Assembly: GCA_027575765.1 (NCBI GenBank)
Contig: JANBPT010000158.1
Coordinates: 1 to 64,000, forward strand
Length of the DNA stretch: 64,000 nt
Source of the DNA: Tieghemiomyces parasiticus
Lineage: Eukaryota; Kickxellomycota; Dimargaritomycetes; Dimargaritales; Dimargaritaceae
Reading direction: 5' to 3'
Below are positions 47,630 to 57,241 of the stretch, one piece after another (position 1 is the stretch's first letter; each line of letters begins with the position of its first letter). The notes below the pieces were generated by a model that did no database searches, was not told the origin of the DNA, and saw nothing but the letters and a program-made list of their open reading frames with translations. The position numbers and the translations under genes were made by a program.

Positions 47630-50600
47630 ATGGCAAACCTTCATACCATGGATGAACCCTCACCCTCGCGGTCGATAGCTGGCACCACATCGAGTGGTAG
47701 CCAGGGCCATCGTGAGTACATATCGGCACCCTCATCGGCCTATCAGACGGCTCCTGCCTCTGTGGCCTCCGGCTCCTCACACTCGCTCCCAGCTGTTCCG
47801 GTCGTGCAGAGTCCGGTCCGCACGCCCTCTCCATCACATTCAGCAACGGAGAAATCCACCCGGTTTGATTCGGCCGCCAGTTCGCCGGCCGCAATGCCGG
47901 CCATCAATCAGGCAGGGCCCGTCAGCGTTGCCACCACCCCGGCGAGCCAACGGGGGTGGAGCCAGTCTAACCCGTTCAGCGCTGTCGTAAATGCCGTGGT
48001 TGATGAAACTCCGCCCTCGCCCTCGCCCATGCCCGCTGGTAAAGCTATCGAAACTAGCCTGGTTCCTGAATCGCCACCGGTATCCGAGGCAAAGGTAGTA
48101 GCGGAAGCGTACCTGGAGCCTACCGTACTAAACCTAGCAGATACGGAAAAGGGCTCACCGTCCGCTTTAGTAAGTATAGGCCCCATTGAAACTTCTGAAT
48201 ACCGACTGGGGGCGGCCAAGGATGATAGTTTAGAGGTTACGGCCGACATGTTGGCATTGGCCGACGAGGCGTCTGTGGCAATGGAGGCCACCCCAGCGCT
48301 TACGTTGACTTCGTACAACTCATTGGGTCGAGGCATTACCGTACCATATGAGTCTCGCAGCTCGATGGCTGTGCCACCACACGTACAGGCCGAGTTGCCC
48401 GTGGTTGAGAAGGTCAACTCGCTGGTTGTCGAGACCACGATACCCGACATAAGTGAAGAGGAAGCAGCGACTGATGAACCACTCCCGGGTAAGGAAATGA
48501 AGGAGACGCCTGCCACCCGTTCCTCCGCCCCGGAACCCCCTTCTCCTTTACCATCGCATTCACCGCCGACTTCCCGCCCAACTGCACGGCCTAGACTGCC
48601 CCAAATACTCACGCTCGACACCAGCACCGAGGCACTCAACCTGTCGTCACTGGGCCTTGTAGAGGGCGAGACTATACTCGAAATGTCGCCTATCCTCTTC
48701 GAAGCTTCCATGTCGGGCTCTCTCGAACAGTTAGGTGAACTTCCGGGCCTTAACTTGTCGACCGGGGAGTCGTTTAACGAGGGGTGTTTGCGGGAGGGTG
48801 ATAACTCGTCCGGCGAGGACTTATCTCCGGGCCTTAGTTTCCACAACGCGGCCCAGTCTTCCTCCCTAGAGGCCTCGCCACATGTACAGCAGCCAGAAGA
48901 TACGCCATCTGGAGTGGAGCCCAAGGCCCCCGCGGTAGTGTCCGTACCGGCAATGGAAACCGAACCAAGCGTACCACCTCCGCCAGGTCCAGAGCCGCGG
49001 ACCCTGGTCGCCGCCCATATTTCCACCGCATCATCAGAGAGTGCCCCATCTAACCACTCGGCTCCTCGGTCGGTTACGCCCACACGGCCACCGCCCTCCT
49101 ATTGGTCACTGGGACTATTTAATAGCGCAACCGACCGGCCACGGGCCACATTTCGTAGCGTCACCCCGCCCGTGCCAAACCCGCGGCCCAGTGCCGCCCT
49201 ATTAGCGCAGGCTCGGGATCAGGAGCTTCCCGTCCCTACAGCACGTGCCCCCACGACGCTTCCTTCTCCGACTGATAGTCCCTCATCCGCGTACTTTCCG
49301 CAGAATGTCCTCACTCGGCTAACCAGTATTCGGCCTTTAAAAGCTCTAAAGCAAGAGCGAAATGATTCTACCGGAATCGGTACCACCACCCCGACACCAC
49401 GACGTCCGGCGGGAACCGCGCCGATTCTACCGGCCGTGGACTCGCCAACAGCTGTCCACCAGGTCCCGCCCTGTCCGCCAGTCCCTTCCTACTTTGGTTT
49501 CAGGGCGCATCGTAGCGCTAAAGTCGCTGCCACTCAGGCTTCCGTAGTCTCAGTGCACCCAGGGGACGACGACCCTCGTCGCCCGCCGGCCTTCACGTTC
49601 CTCAATCACGACCCCGCCGATGCCCCACTTGAACCCCCGCACGCCCCGTTTGAACGCGAGGGGGCCATCTTGGCTAGTCTCGACGAACTGGACCCCCGTC
49701 AAGGTCATCACTACTTTGACGACGCCGGTCCCAGTAACTCCGGCCCGCGCCGAACCTGGCGCAAATTAACCAAACGTATCACCGGGACCTGGGTTGGTCG
49801 TCCGGCCGAGGCTTCTTACGACAGCCTGAACGCCCACTCCAGTATCGGTGCCCTCTCCGCCCTCGAGGAACGTATCATACGGGCGCAGCCCCGGGTTGCG
49901 GCAACCGAGCCCCCACCCGCCGAAGGCGCGGCTCCTCGCACCCCGACCTTACCAGCCGTCCAACTTGATGACGTATACCAGATGCCTTCCACCCTTTCGA
50001 CTTGGATGGTCAACAATTCGGCCGCCGCGGGCCCAAACTCGCGACCACCCGCTTCGCTGTCGCCGTTATCGCCCGGGTTTCCTGAGTTCCCCACCAACCC
50101 GCACTTTTCCGCCGCCATGTCTCGACTCTCGGTGGCCTCTGAGCGCCAAGTCAAGGAGGCATCATTGGTACCCCCGCTGAGTGCCCGCTCTGAACAGGTG
50201 GTATTTGTCATTGACGACTCACCCACCACTGACCAGAGGCAACAGCAAAGATCATCGGCTAGGCGTGCCGGGAAACACAGTGGTCGCCGGCGGTTTATGT
50301 CTGATGCCGGAGACCTCCACTTACGCGGACCGGCCCTGCTTCTCCTCGTCCCCGAAGCGGTCTATTTACGACGGAATTCTGAACCCAACGGCGTGAATCG
50401 TTCTGTCGTAACCCCACCCCCTACCGTGAAGTTCGCCTACGTGGGTGGTGCCGGTGGTGGTAGTGCTAGCCAACGCAGTGCCCTATCGCCTCCCCCCATA
50501 CCAACCGGCTACCTGCCCCATCCGTCGTATCTTAATTCCCTCTCGAGCGGCACCCGCCGCCGCAGCCTACTCCCTTCAGCCACCCCGCTCTCGCCCGCGG

Positions 50601-51781
50601 CCAATATGCTGTCGTTCGCCAACGCCGCCTCTATGGCCTCGTCTCAGTCGCGTCGGCCCTCGCACGGTATGTTCCTCCCGAGTATGACGGAAAGGACTAC
50701 CGAGTCTCAGGCTTCTAAGCCGAAGAGGGAGCGCGCAAAGGCCGCTACCGTTACCTCGGCTGCCTGGGCCATACCTCACGCTCCTTCATCGTACGGCAGC
50801 AGTCCAGATGATTCTGGTTCCATTCGGTCTACAGTCTCAGCCCCGGCCACCGGCAACTCGGCTGGTACAGGTAAATCCCGACGCAATAGGGCTCATTACC
50901 GGGACCGCGTCGGATTCGCCAACGTCCCGGAGCCCATCGCCTGTTCCCCGGTGGACGAATCCATGGCCGATAGCTCTATGGTGGGGTTCTTCCCTTCCTA
51001 TCCGGTCCCTTCCTTTGCGATTAAGAACCTACCTGTGGCTCCGACCCTGCCGCGACCCCAACCGGTACACCAGGCGGGTAAACCTCAGGGTACCGATATT
51101 TACACCGAGGTTTTGAGCGCAGGCCACCGTCGACCCCTCAATCCGCCCGCCGGGGTGGGGAACCGACAGTCCGTACGGTTGGTAGCTACCCCCGGCACGC
51201 AAGGCGGCCGGCCGTCGTCCGATCATATGCACCTCGAAATGCCGACGCCCGCGGCCGCCCCTAACGCAGCCCTCGGTCCTGAGTTGGAATCCGACCACGA
51301 CAGCACCGGTACCCAGACGGCTGCCGTCGGCGTCCACCCGCCGCAACGCGACGGCTACTTTGCCTCGCGACCCAAGCTTAGAGACTCCCACCGCCACAAG
51401 CAACCCAACAGCATCTTTTCGCGCCGCCGCCTGGAATGGAGCGCCCTGGCCGACATTCTCGAAAAGGTGTTCCCACCGGGCGTTCACGAGCCACTCTACA
51501 AAACCCTGTTTATATTGGGCTTCATTTGTCCGCCATGTTGGTGGATTGCCGCCTGGTGTATCCCGCCGCCACGTGACGAAATCCGCATCACCCGCGAAAA
51601 TTTGCGGTGCCGTCGGCTGCGGCAGTGGAACAAACGTATGGCGCTAATTTCTGCAGTAGTAATCCCCTTACTGATCCTCATCATCTTGATCCGGTTCAAG
51701 GATTATACCTACACCACCCTGTACGTCGGTCCCAACAACGCCGACTACATTCCGCTGCCGGACCCCACCCCGTACTACTAA
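47630..51781 (+). CDS. Large Ser/Pro-rich protein with C-terminal membrane hairpin, unknown function
   Basis: A 1383-residue single exon. I do not recognise the family. Residues 1-1200 are low complexity (Ser, Pro, Ala, Thr) with acidic patches and short basic motifs such as RRTWRKLTKR and KSRRNRAHYRDRVGFANV. The last 110 residues are the only ordered-looking part: SIFSRRRLEWSALADILEKV, then a hydrophobic segment with paired Cys and Trp (LFILGFICPPCWWIAAW, about 1292-1310), a basic loop (RENLRCRRLRQWNKR), and a second membrane segment (LISAVVIPLLILIILI, about 1339-1355) ending in a short Tyr/Pro-rich tail. By inference it is a membrane-anchored cortical or wall-related protein with its long disordered part in the cytosol. 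Two candidate starts (47630 and the ATG at 47648) are close; the second has the better context. Confidence 0.85.
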   Translation: MANLHTMDEPSPSRSIAGTTSSGSQGHREYISAPSSAYQTAPASVASGSSHSLPAVPVVQSPVRTPSPSHSATEKSTRFDSAASSPAAMPAINQAGPVSVATTPASQRGWSQSNPFSAVVNAVVDETPPSPSPMPAGKAIETSLVPESPPVSEAKVVAEAYLEPTVLNLADTEKGSPSALVSIGPIETSEYRLGAAKDDSLEVTADMLALADEASVAMEATPALTLTSYNSLGRGITVPYESRSSMAVPPHVQAELPVVEKVNSLVVETTIPDISEEEAATDEPLPGKEMKETPATRSSAPEPPSPLPSHSPPTSRPTARPRLPQILTLDTSTEALNLSSLGLVEGETILEMSPILFEASMSGSLEQLGELPGLNLSTGESFNEGCLREGDNSSGEDLSPGLSFHNAAQSSSLEASPHVQQPEDTPSGVEPKAPAVVSVPAMETEPSVPPPPGPEPRTLVAAHISTASSESAPSNHSAPRSVTPTRPPPSYWSLGLFNSATDRPRATFRSVTPPVPNPRPSAALLAQARDQELPVPTARAPTTLPSPTDSPSSAYFPQNVLTRLTSIRPLKALKQERNDSTGIGTTTPTPRRPAGTAPILPAVDSPTAVHQVPPCPPVPSYFGFRAHRSAKVAATQASVVSVHPGDDDPRRPPAFTFLNHDPADAPLEPPHAPFEREGAILASLDELDPRQGHHYFDDAGPSNSGPRRTWRKLTKRITGTWVGRPAEASYDSLNAHSSIGALSALEERIIRAQPRVAATEPPPAEGAAPRTPTLPAVQLDDVYQMPSTLSTWMVNNSAAAGPNSRPPASLSPLSPGFPEFPTNPHFSAAMSRLSVASERQVKEASLVPPLSARSEQVVFVIDDSPTTDQRQQQRSSARRAGKHSGRRRFMSDAGDLHLRGPALLLLVPEAVYLRRNSEPNGVNRSVVTPPPTVKFAYVGGAGGGSASQRSALSPPPIPTGYLPHPSYLNSLSSGTRRRSLLPSATPLSPAANMLSFANAASMASSQSRRPSHGMFLPSMTERTTESQASKPKRERAKAATVTSAAWAIPHAPSSYGSSPDDSGSIRSTVSAPATGNSAGTGKSRRNRAHYRDRVGFANVPEPIACSPVDESMADSSMVGFFPSYPVPSFAIKNLPVAPTLPRPQPVHQAGKPQGTDIYTEVLSAGHRRPLNPPAGVGNRQSVRLVATPGTQGGRPSSDHMHLEMPTPAAAPNAALGPELESDHDSTGTQTAAVGVHPPQRDGYFASRPKLRDSHRHKQPNSIFSRRRLEWSALADILEKVFPPGVHEPLYKTLFILGFICPPCWWIAAWCIPPPRDEIRITRENLRCRRLRQWNKRMALISAVVIPLLILIILIRFKDYTYTTLYVGPNNADYIPLPDPTPYY

Positions 51782-52080
51782 ACTAACCTCGGGTCGCTGC
51801 GGGGTAGTCGGGCTTTGCATGCATTGACATGCCGAGTGTCTAAATATAGCCTAAGCCAAAGTTTAAGTTAATAATGTGTTATTCAGGGACAGTGGCCACA
51901 TGGTTGGTTTGGGGTAAAGGCATAAAGTACAATGATAAAAAAAAATATTCGAGGACTTGAGTTGAGCGAGCGAGAGGATAGAGAATGAAACCAAGAACAT
52001 CTTCAATGCGAACGGGCGGATAATCCTCCCCCCTCCACCCCCTAATTTCGGGGTATCACTGGACCAGAAGGAGGAGTCCT

Positions 52081-55000
52081 CTAAATGTAGTCGCTCATGC
52101 GCACCTTACGCATATCTACAATGTAGAGAGATAGGAAGGCTGCCACGAGGGAGCAGAGCCCGCCGACCCGTAGCACCCAGCCGACCGCGTCGGAGGCTTC
52201 GCCACTTCCGCCAAACCCGCCACTCGCCATCACCGTCGGCCAGAACGACGGGCTGGTGGTCAGCGAATCGACCGTAGCCGAAGGGTGTGCATGGTAGCCG
52301 GGCGGATGAGCAGTACTCCGACGGTCCTGCAGGGCCGAGAAGATGACGGTGGACACCAGGCTCATGACGAATTGCGGGAGCACCACATACATATTGTGGA
52401 TCCCCAGCACCATTCCAGAGTCCAGGGTCGTGGCTGCTGTGGCGGCGGTACCGGTGGTACGCTGCGAGCGGCGGCTACGGCGGGTGCGGACGCTGGCGCG
52501 GGAGTCGCTGGTCTCGGTGCGCGGGAAATCGTGCCAGCTACCCGGGAAAAGCCGCGACGAATCCGGGGGGACCGGTAAACTTAAAGACCCGCCGCCGTCG
52601 GCGGGCTGGGCGGTCGGCGACGATGGATGAAGGACTCTCGGGGTCTCGTCAAACTGGACCGACCGGCGCGACAACGGAGAGGAGGCGTACTCGGCTAAGC
52701 TGTCCGTGCGGGCCAGGGAATTGGAGACTGACGAGATCGCGGAGGGTGACCCGGAAAGACACCCGTGGCGAAGGGTGGGAATGGTAAGCGCGGCCGGGCG
52801 ATGACTAGGGTCCAAGTTGGGCAGGGCGGCAATCTGAATCTCCGCCGTCCGATCGGTTGGGGATAGCAAGGGGCTTATAATGGCACTGTCCACTCCGGGA
52901 ATGTCATCAGCAGCCAGGAGGGATTGAGTCTCAATATTCATCTTGGACATAAACTCCCCGACGAGGGCGAAGGGGACCCATAGAGACACCGCCCATGGGA
53001 CACTGGCGAGCACAATCAGCAATACCGCCCCCTTGGCGGACTGAACAAAGTAGGTGCACATCATGACCACCGAGAAAAAGGTCAAGGAGAAGGTGTATAG
53101 GCGGTGCATGGAGAACTGGAACAGTCGAAGTATGGCCAACGCCCTGTCCCGGACGGTCCCGCGGGGCGAGGACGCGGGGGCGGAGCCTACCAGCGGAGAG
53201 GTTTCCTGGGCCGCTGCCGATGAGGGAATTGTACCAGCCTCGTGGTCACCGGCGGGCACTGGGAGATCCAAGGCCAGTTCTAAACCTTCAGCTGCCGTCG
53301 GTATAAACCAGGGCAGCACTATGGAGGCCACAAATGACCCGATGGACCATAGAAACAGAGCGAAGGAGCCGAGGCGGGTGGCGTAATCAAAGAAGTCCGG
53401 GTCGTCAGCGGGGTTCCCTGGGTAGTGGCGGCCAACCACCTCGACGACCCAGGTGGTGCTGTAGAAGAGAAACGGAAACCACCCCATCCACGAAAAGAAC
53501 TGCACGTTGCACACCTGCTGTAGGGGCTGCGGGAGCAGCCAGAATGCATGGTAGACGTCGGCGATGGTCGACCATATGGACTTGTTGAGCTCCTCCTCAG
53601 ATAACTCGCTCTTGTCGAGGACCTGTTCGGTGGTGGTGAGGCACGTCACGAAGACAGCGAAAATGAAGACCATGATACCAATGACACACAGGATCTGCAT
53701 CTGTGACCGGCCCAGGAAGGGGAACACTTCGACAAGGTTGACGAAGCCCATAAAGTAGCCCATTGAGCTGCCAAACATAAGCATGCGGCCGGCGTAGGCG
53801 TTGGCGGCCTCTTGTTGGGCTAGCGGGGCCACATCGAGTACCAGGGCGCGCAGGCATGCCTGAACGGCGTTGATGGAGAAGTCGAGCACATAGAAACTGA
53901 CTACCGCCAGTATAATGGCGACATGGGTGTACTTGCAACAGTGAGGGTAGGTGGGGTCAAGGTGGAGCAAAGAGTGGACGGGGCACAGATAGCCATTAGT
54001 AACGGGCTCTTAGGCGAACACGGATCAAGTGGTAACGCAGTCGTAACTAGTCCGATTTTAGCGGATGCATCACCAGATGCGGGGGGCACACTTACCTTAT
54101 CACGGGTCTCTGGGTTGAGCGCTGACCAACCCAGAATGGTCGACCCAAAAAAATGGGCCAGCTCCTGGGCGTATGCGATGACGGCGATGGCTAAGATGAC
54201 GAGGAGGCTACCCACCACGATAAAGGGCCGCCGCCGGCCCCAGGTGGAGGTGTTGCGGTCGCTGACGGCACCTATCAGGGGCTGGATGATAAAGCCTGAC
54301 AGGGGGCCGGCGAGCCAAACCAGCGAGAGGAGTGGCTTGGGCAGTCCTAAGGACAAGAGGTAGGGCGAACCGTAGCTGTTGGGGTGGGGGGTGGTTAATT
54401 AGGGGTTGGCTAGTCAGTTAGGGAACCGGTGGTGTTGAGAGGGCGATGCTCGGTTGGCTAAGTGCTAATGTATCAGGGGATAGCGCTGGTGGAGAGAGTG
54501 TATGCATGAAAAGCTTACCCAAGCTCGACAGACCCTGGATTGATGGGCACAGCGGACAGAATGAAGTGTGCAATGCGATTGTGTGAGAACGGGAGTGAAC
54601 GTGAATGACGAGCATAGGCGGTGAGGGCGTTATTTAGGGATCAGGTCGGGGGTGCTCTGCAGGCTATGATGACGAGGCCCAATATGAGGCGGCCGGATAG
54701 GACCGGGCGTAGATATGAGGTCATCGAAAAAAAGCCGTCCCACCTTGGCCTGCACTGCCTCCGTCGCACCCCAGCTAGACGTGCCGGAGGGAAAAGCGGA
54801 GGGGCCGGCCCCATAACCAGGCGAACATGCCCCTCCTCCATACCCTTCTAATAGCACTCCAAGCCAGGTTTGAGCTTATCGAAAGAACTTACACGTGAAT
54901 TGCAGGCCGGCCAGGGCGACGTTGACGGTGAACATGTCCCATGCAGAGAGCAAGGGTGGTTGACTGACGTAGGACACGGCCGACATTCCCGGCGAGGAGA

Positions 55001-55166
55001 GCGGGCCATCATTGCCGCTACCTGGATGGAGAAAGGGTGAGCGGGAGGTCCGTGAACTGAATCCCTCCAGCGAGCCCACTGAGCGCTTGGCATTGGAGCC
55101 CGGGGAGAGCTTGGGGTCGGATAGACTGCCATAGTCCTGACCATGGCCTTCGCTCTGGCCTACCAT
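52081..55166 (-). CDS. Sucrose/alpha-glucoside:H+ symporter (GPH/SUT family, MFS)
   Basis: Exons 55166-54893, 54534-54519, 54375-54096 and 53931-52081 (minus) join in phases 1, 2 and 0, giving 806 residues. Donors are GTAAGT, GTAAGC and GTAAGT; acceptors CAG, CAG and AAG. Joined, the first helices read VNVALAGLQFTWSVELGYGS and LSLGLPKPLLSLVWLAGPL, the signature of plant SUC/SUT, fission yeast Sut1 and animal SLC45. Next come PLIGAVSDRN and WGRRRPFI (the MFS loop 2-3 motif), then YVLDFSINAVQACLRALVLD. Twelve membrane segments are expected. The cytosolic loop between helices 6 and 7 and a loop of over 200 residues before the last helices are Ser-rich, so the protein is longer than plant SUTs (about 510 aa). 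The substrate (sucrose, maltose or other) cannot be told. The first exon's disordered 70 residues depend on the chosen start. Confidence 0.93.
54519..54534 (-). other. 16-nt micro-exon of the transporter gene
   Basis: Flanked by CAG and GTAAGC, these 16 bases supply the codons for W-S-V-E-L-G between QFT and YGS. Without them both the conserved motif and the reading frame break. Phase in is 1 and phase out is 2, matching the neighbouring exons. Confidence 0.85.
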
Positions 55167-57241
55167 AGCGGTAGTGGTGCAGCCAGTGGTAGTTACTGAA
55201 CTGAGGGAAAGTGGCGACTACGGGGGGGGGGAGGCGTGCCTTATTGTAAGGTCGGAGGTCGGGGAAATCCCAAGCCGGCGACGACCGTTGGGGATGCAGG
55301 CGTGTGAGGGGTGAAAGCCGGCAAGCCCGGAAGGAATGGCAATGGCGGGCGGCGGAAGGCAAGAGACTGAAAAGGCACCTGCTTTGAAACGAACTTGGGC
55401 GGGTTAAGAGCGAGACGTCGGTCAGTTATTGAACACGGCGTTTAACTTATTGGGGTGCGTGCATACACAGAGAAAGTGGAGGACGGGCAAACACGCTGGG
55501 CCAGGTGAGAAGGTGGAGCGAGCTGGGATGAAGAGAGAAGTCAAGAGGCAGATATACAATTAATGCCGGGTGGGAAACAATGCCGGTGGGGGCGAGCCAC
55601 AGGGGATTACGGCAGCTTTATGTGTTGGCGGGACAGAGGCCTCCGATGCCTGGCTGACGTGACTAGTATTTGGGCCGATGTAATCACATCGTCGAGCTAG
55701 TGACCAAATGCAGACTCCCCGGCCAGTGGGCTCTGGGTCTCCGATAGGAATGTCCCGACCCCCTCACTGAACATGCGAGGGAAGCGCAGGCCGAAGCCTG
55801 GTCCGCAGCAAAGCGGCGGGGGGGGTCTGTCTGTCCGGCCCAATTCCCTCCGGCTAGAGAGAGCAGGGGCTGGCGGGTAGCTTCGGCAGCCCTGGTTACT
55901 TTGCTCCCTCTGGCCCCATGGGCCGTTTTCCTAGTCGCTGTCATCCTAACCAACGCTAGGTGGCGGCCAGTCAATGTCCCTGTAACCACAGGTATTTCGC
56001 GACATGTGCCGGAGCGGGCCCGGTTGAAATACCTTGGGCGGGGGGGGGCTGGTAACGTAGACTTTCTGGTGCCAAGGCCAAAACACCACCATCTCCCATC
56101 ATCGCTGAAGCTTCGACTACGACTGGAACCTCTCGTAGAAGGCATCCCGAAGGCTGGTCGTCCGCCAACGTACCTCATACACAGGCGCGCTACTTTTCAT
56201 CGGCCAGGATGTAAATCAGCACTCACCTCTTTTGGGCAACGAGCAATATAGAACCTGCACTTCCGAACTTAATTGGCGGGATCCGGCCAAAATTCAGTGC
56301 CAAGGGGGGGAGGAGAAATGCGGGCAAGTGCATAGCGGCGACAGTCACGCTCGCCACGCCATGCACAAGGGGCGACAGGCGTGATGTGCCTGAAGGGGGG
56401 AGGTAAGTCAGCTGCCGTTGTGCCAGCCATGTCGCCAGGTAGGCCTAGCAAGGTGACTTCGGTTCGGTTGAGCAAGCGGCGCCGAGTTGTGGTCATCATC
56501 ATCAGACAAGGCGGGTGGACCAGTCGCTTAGAGGGGGGGAGGCACACCGGACTCCCAACTTATGTCGGGTGACCTCGAAGCTCGGCTAGCCCGCAGATGT
56601 GTGGCGTGACAAAATATAGCGAGTGCCAGGCCAACTGGGTTAGGAGGCAAGGTCACGATGGACGCATGTCGCCCTTGGCCGCCACCCCAGAGCCAAGAGA
56701 CCGCCCGCTGGCAGCTGGCGCTCGCAGTCGCCTGCCCGCGCAACCCCACGCCGGCCGCCTTGACCCGTGACGCGACTAAAATACACGGGTGTAAATGGAG
56801 ACTTTAACGTTGGCTCCAAACGACCTCGAGACTGGTTGGTATAGATGTGATAAGGGTGATGCCGTGCACAATTCCGCCCTGGGAGGAACACCGATCGGTA
56901 AAATTATATCTAGCAATTTAATTACAACTGTTGGGCGACAGTAACTTGCCCCTAGGGACTCCCTCTGCCTAATGCAATCCCACTGACAATTTTTTTTATG
57001 GGCGTCGCTCCGTTCCACCATAGAGTCCACCCGGCGGATCCTGGCCCCTGGTGACCAATTCGGCTGCAGAGCCCAGATCTTCGCATGGTGGTCCGTCGCT
57101 TACCGAGCTATGCCATTGACGGAGCTACCTTCAACCAATCGTTCATTGCCCTGCAGCCTTCTTCGCAACCCCGCGACCAGTTAGCGCGATCCGCATTGTT
57201 TATTGACTTTCTTTGGTTCCCCGACCCTACCTCATGCCTCC
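55167..57241. other. Divergent spacer between transporter and PPR-like genes
   Basis: Probably holds both promoters. Several overlapping open frames at 55684-56547 lack recognisable motifs. A splice-like minus-strand segment at about 56257-56230 (GTGCAG before it, GTGAGT after it) could be an isolated exon, but I could not link it to others. Confidence 0.35.

Noticed and set aside
47908..49083. 391-codon open frame antisense to the Ser/Pro-rich protein
   Set aside because: Low-complexity Ser/Gly product explained by the opposite strand's Pro/Ser codons.
56130..56260. Possible minus-strand exon with GTGCAG/GTGAGT borders
   Set aside because: No partner exons in phase were found and the flanking frames are closed; too little to call a gene.
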